This document shows, piece by piece, positions 60,490-64,000 of a DNA stretch of 64,000 nt (position 1 is the stretch's first letter; each line of letters starts with the position of its first letter). Both the position numbers and the translations under genes were made by a program. The notes beneath the pieces were generated by a model. It saw nothing but the letters and a program-made list of their open reading frames with translations. It did not search any database and was not told where the DNA came from. The stretch is from NCBI GenBank assembly GCA_022813625.1, contig JAKLMB010000035.1:1-64000 (forward strand). The letters are read 5' to 3'. The DNA is from Aaosphaeria pasadenensis. Taxonomy: Eukaryota; Ascomycota; Dothideomycetes; Pleosporales.

Positions 60490-61887
60490 TCACTGCTCAG
60501 GCCCTGCGCGTTCTCGCTCCTCCCTGTCCCATCCAACATAGGGCCAACCGATCGGTAATGAAGAATACGGCGGGAGAATATAGCGGCCGGGGCAGCTACC
60601 CTGTTCCGAGCATTTGATGTTGCAGATACCAAACACTTTGCAGTAGCATTCATCCGCAGAAGGACAGTGGACGGCGTCCTTACCGAATATCACTAGCGCC
60701 CCGTTAGCTGAAGTTTATTTCCAATTACCATTCCCTTGCGTTCCATAGATCGAGGCTTTGGCTGTCCCGCTTCCAGTTGATTGTGGTTTCAGCCTTGGTG
60801 AGAACTCTCAATGTCCTCCAAAATATTGGGCTGCAACGGCGTCCTTATATACACCGCAGCACCTACAACCGGTGAAGATTACATCCATGCTGAAGGGGGT
60901 GTGGGGAAGCGGGTCGGGAATGGATGTCATGCTTCGTTGAGGCTGTTCCACGACCGTTGATGAGAGAGTCTGTATACACTTACTGTGCCAACTGTATTCC
61001 AAAATGCGCCCGCTGATGCTATCTTCCAAACTCGTGCCCATGAGCCATTCACGATATGCCACATAATCGCTCTTCGGTCTCTCCAATATCTTCTCTCTTG
61101 TGGCTGCGAATTGAGCACAACAGCTCACACCCACCGCTTTGGGTACCTCTTGTCCAGGGAACAACACCTCAAAAGCCTGCTTGTAGTCTCCACCGGCGTG
61201 AACAGCTGCACGATGCTCCCCCTCTTCCTGCAGAGGCTTGATTTCATTTGGACATCCGAGTGCCCACGCGCAACGCACGTTTACATAGCCTTCTTTCTCT
61301 AGGTAGGGGATCTGGAATCGGCGCAGCATGGGGAGGCCATCGTAGTCGGGATCGTCGTTGTGCCATTGGTAGCGATTCGGGTGGATGAATAAAACATTAT
61401 CGGGTAGATCGTCATAGTTGTCGATGATGAACCTGCGTCACTGGTTAGCAAGATTTCATTCGATGCAGCCAAGCTGTCGTTCGACGTACGTCAAGTATAC
61501 CATGCTCTCCCGTCCTTTGTTGACTGGCACCGTCAATTTTGCCGTAGGATCGTCTACCGCATATATGTTCTTCTCCCATTGCGGAAAGTATTCGTCAAGC
61601 CATGTCGCGTTCTCTGATCGCTGGCTTGCGACGACGACGGCTGTTCTACGCTCCTTGCCCTTTTTGGGAACTTCTGGCTTCGTGTCTCGATCGGGTGTCG
61701 CCACGGGGCTTTCGATCTCGTCGACGAGTGGTGCAGGCCGCGTTTGAATATTGTCAGTCGATGCGGGAGTCGGGTCAGGAGCAGGGTCCCAGAGCTCCGC
61801 TTTGAGATGTAGGACGAGGGCGATGAAAAGCCAGACTAGGAGGGTGAAGAGGGCCTTTTTGGCCGTAAAGCGCCTGTGGAGAGGCAT
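60490..61887 (-). CDS. DUF3431 type II membrane protein
   Basis: Predicted 349 residues, exons 61490-61887, 60984-61432 and 60490-60692. DUF3431 is a fungal family of unknown activity with a lumenal domain. A basic start (PLHRRFTAKK) and a hydrophobic anchor (about 12-30) suggest a type II Golgi or ER protein. A Pro/Thr-rich stem leads to the lumenal domain with the family motif WHNDDPDYD, a conserved Cys pair (SCCAQF) and YREWL. Exon 3 supplies the expected Cys-rich end, IFGKDAVHCPSADECYCKVFGIC. The second intron is 291 bp, five times the usual size here, with a good branch site (gctaac); unspliced, the frame would continue 59 codons to a stop at 60808. Confidence 0.82.
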
Positions 61888-62301
61888 CTTTACAGTCAAA
61901 CTGTGCGCGGCGGTAGTCTATGTATGTTCATTGTAGGAAAGGTGAAGAGTATGGTCGTGTTGATGTTGGGATGCTCGAGCTTTGGTGGTCCATGGGTGGG
62001 CCAATCGGAGGGAAGGCGAGCCTCCACATTTATTCATTCTTGGGAACTGGCACCTTTTCGGACTGTTCAAGCAAACTCCTTCTTTACTCAATGAATACCA
62101 ATTATATTCAAGAAAGCGTTCGAATTTCTTACACAATACCATAATGTAGGAATCAATACAGCACTTTCAAAATGTCAAACAACACTGCTTAGAGCATGGC
62201 TGCATTGGGACGAGATACAAATATTCGTCATTCGTTTCAGTCATATCATAGCTAATATATACCTACCTATCGCTTACTCACTATTGCATCATGTATGCCG
62301 C
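61888..62301. other. Intergenic region DUF3431/phospholipase D
   Basis: Promoter of the DUF3431 gene and 3' flank of the phospholipase D gene, both on the minus strand. Nothing else seen. Confidence 0.5.
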
Positions 62302-64000
62302 TTAAGTGTAGATATCCTCCGTGAAAGCGTTGAAGCCCAAGCCCTCCTTCGCCATATCCTCATCCTTCAAGAAGAGCAAACTCATCTCCACAAGTGTTCC
62401 CTTGATTGTGCTTAGAACCTCCTTGACCTCCCTGACTCCCTGCTCACCAGGGCTGAAATTCTCCGCAACAACGTGGCCCCACTTGTACTGGCTGGGCTTT
62501 TTGTTCTTATCGTTGTCGCCGGCTGCCTGGTTGAAGAAGCGAGAGTAGTACTCATCGTATTGCTTCCACGAACGCACGCCGTCGTATGGTACGGGGTGGA
62601 ATATTTTGCCAAAGGCGTCAGTGTTGGTCTTTGCACGCCAATTCCAGAGGTTCTGGAACTCGTCGGAAAGAGGGTCGGCAACTTGGCGATCCTCGTTCGA
62701 GCCGAAGTCGTAGGCGTTAGGGACACCGATCGGCTCAAAGTTTTGGTCGGGGCGGTCATAGGCCTGGTGCTTGAGAAGACCAAGGTGCTTCCTGAAGATC
62801 TCTCTGCGGAGGGAAGTGGCAAACTTTGAGGCGCGGTATGGACGACCATCCATGTAGGAGTCGACGGTTTGGGGATCGTGAATGATGATGGCGATTTCGG
62901 AATCATGGTCACCGAGCTGAGAGCGGTCGTTCAAGTTGGCAGAGCCGCAAATGACAACTTGGTCATCCGCAATGAGGAGCTATCATAGTTAGTAGGAAAT
63001 CGTTGAACAATGTGGATTGACATACCTTGCTGTGGACATACAACTCCTCCGAGACGAAGGCGTCAATCTCGTCCATAGCACCGCCCTCCCAAGGAACATT
63101 TCGAATGTCTTCTCCGCCGAGCATATAGCATTCGCAGACCGAGTCCCAACGTCCGCTGCCCAAACCCTGGCGGCCACCAATCTTGCTGGCGCCTTGCTGA
63201 TATGCCTCATGAGCCGGTTGACCGTATCCCTGGCCACCCTGCTGTTGCTGTTGCCCACCGTAGCCTTGGTTGCCTTGCTGGTGTTGTTGTCCATAACCTT
63301 GATTACCACCATAGCCCGAGTCCAACTCTTGAGGCCTGTTGGGAGCACTAGTCCCATCCATTTCGTACATGCCGTACTCCGAAGTGGGTGGTGGACGATA
63401 AGCCTGGTAATCACCCCTGCTCTGCTCATACTGGGCGTCTCGCTGCTCAGCTGCCTGCTGATACGACACGCCGCTCTGTTCTTCGGCGGCCCGCATAGCT
63501 CCGCTGGCATTGATCCTATCGTAACTACGCAAGTTGTAGAATCGAATGTATTCCATAGGATTGACGCCGGCCTTAGCAATCTCTTCGTAGATAGAGTATC
63601 CGCCACGATTGATAGATTCGTACTGGAATTCCATGATGGCGCGCGTTCCAAGGGCATCGTCACCCTTGAGATCGCCAGCGAATGCAGGTACGGCAGGCAT
63701 CACGACGAAAATCTTGTATTTCTCGCCATTGCGCGCGGCGCGTATGATGCGCTCGACCATTGCCGCACCGATCTGATTCTTGACAGCCTTTCGTTGATTT
63801 CCGGTAGCTGTGATGAAGAACTGGTTCTCGATGTAGACAAAGTGCTTGCTGTTCTTGATGATCTCACAGTAGGCGTTCTGGATCGAGTGCTCCGTAGAAA
63901 TGTTGTGACTCCATTTCGCGGAGGAGCGGGTGATCTGGCAATCAGCACTGCTACGCTGAGCGCTGTGTTCGGCGTGAGATTGTTGTTGATGCTGCTGGGG
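62302..64000 (-). CDS. SPO14: Phospholipase D (Spo14/Pld1 type), 3' part
   Basis: The gene runs off the right end of the window; the last two exons are 63026 to beyond 64000 and 62302-62979. PLD1/Spo14 hydrolyses phosphatidylcholine to phosphatidic acid in membrane trafficking and sporulation. The visible part starts upstream of IENQFFI, a conserved block between the two catalytic motifs. The second HKD motif, HSKLLIADDQVVICGSANLN, straddles the intron and is intact, and NDRSQLGDHDSEIA follows. Between these blocks sits an insertion of about 100 residues rich in Gln, Gly and Tyr with GYGQQ and GYGGQ repeats. The first HKD motif and any PX/PH domains lie outside the window. Confidence 0.92.

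Noticed and set aside
60808..60983. Unspliced C-terminus as the main DUF3431 product
   Set aside because: Splicing to 60692 restores the Cys-rich family ending and uses a good donor, branch site and acceptor, so the read-through form is at most an isoform.

Overview
The window is nuclear DNA of a filamentous ascomycete, most likely a Dothideomycete of the Capnodiales/Mycosphaerellales type. Nearly all genes carry short introns of about 48-60 bp with GT-AG borders. The gene content (a FacB/Cat8-type regulator, an alpha-factor-type pheromone receptor, a Dsc1/Tul1 E3 ligase, a fungal NB-ARC/TPR protein, cyanase, a DUF3431 protein) is that of Pezizomycotina. The class-level placement is inferred from gene style; no marker gene proves it.

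Layout. 1-74 is a pure C run that looks artificial. 0.4-8 kb: VPS2 (ESCRT-III) on the minus strand, head to head with the mitofusin FZO1, followed by a Dsc1/Tul1-like RING ligase. 8-16 kb is the most accessory-looking part. It holds a 1154-residue hydrolase/NB-ARC/TPR NLR-like protein, a decayed TPR fragment behind it, a perfect 40-bp palindrome, a cluster of GATA sites, and a type I membrane protein whose outer domain resembles bacterial periplasmic solute-binding proteins. 18-25 kb: a rhomboid protease, cyanase and a multi-C2H2 zinc-finger protein. 25-36 kb: a 972-residue orphan protein, STE2, a tandem-BRCT protein and CDC14. 36-41 kb: a thioredoxin-like DUF953 protein and a SET-domain lysine methyltransferase. 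43-46 kb: the FacB/Cat8 Zn2Cys6 regulator. 46-57 kb is gene-poor, with KTI12, a 131-residue protein and three diverged tandem repeats of about 260 bp. 57-64 kb: an F-box protein, a DUF3431 type II membrane protein and the 3' part of a phospholipase D gene cut by the window end.

Most genes are unrelated housekeeping functions (membrane remodelling, mitochondrial fusion, Golgi/ER quality control, tRNA modification, mitotic exit, mating, acetate/gluconeogenic control). I see no biosynthetic cluster. The strongest leads for something new are: the NLR with its TPR relic and palindrome; the solute-binding-like surface protein preceded by an exact match to the fungal iron-GATA consensus; an apparent duplicated exon start inside an unusually long intron of the DUF3431 gene; the coding-like tandem repeats at 54.1-54.9 kb; and the orphan protein at 25.2-28.2 kb.

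Exon borders were placed by eye from reading frame, splice consensus and remembered family conservation. All gene models below keep one open frame through every junction.
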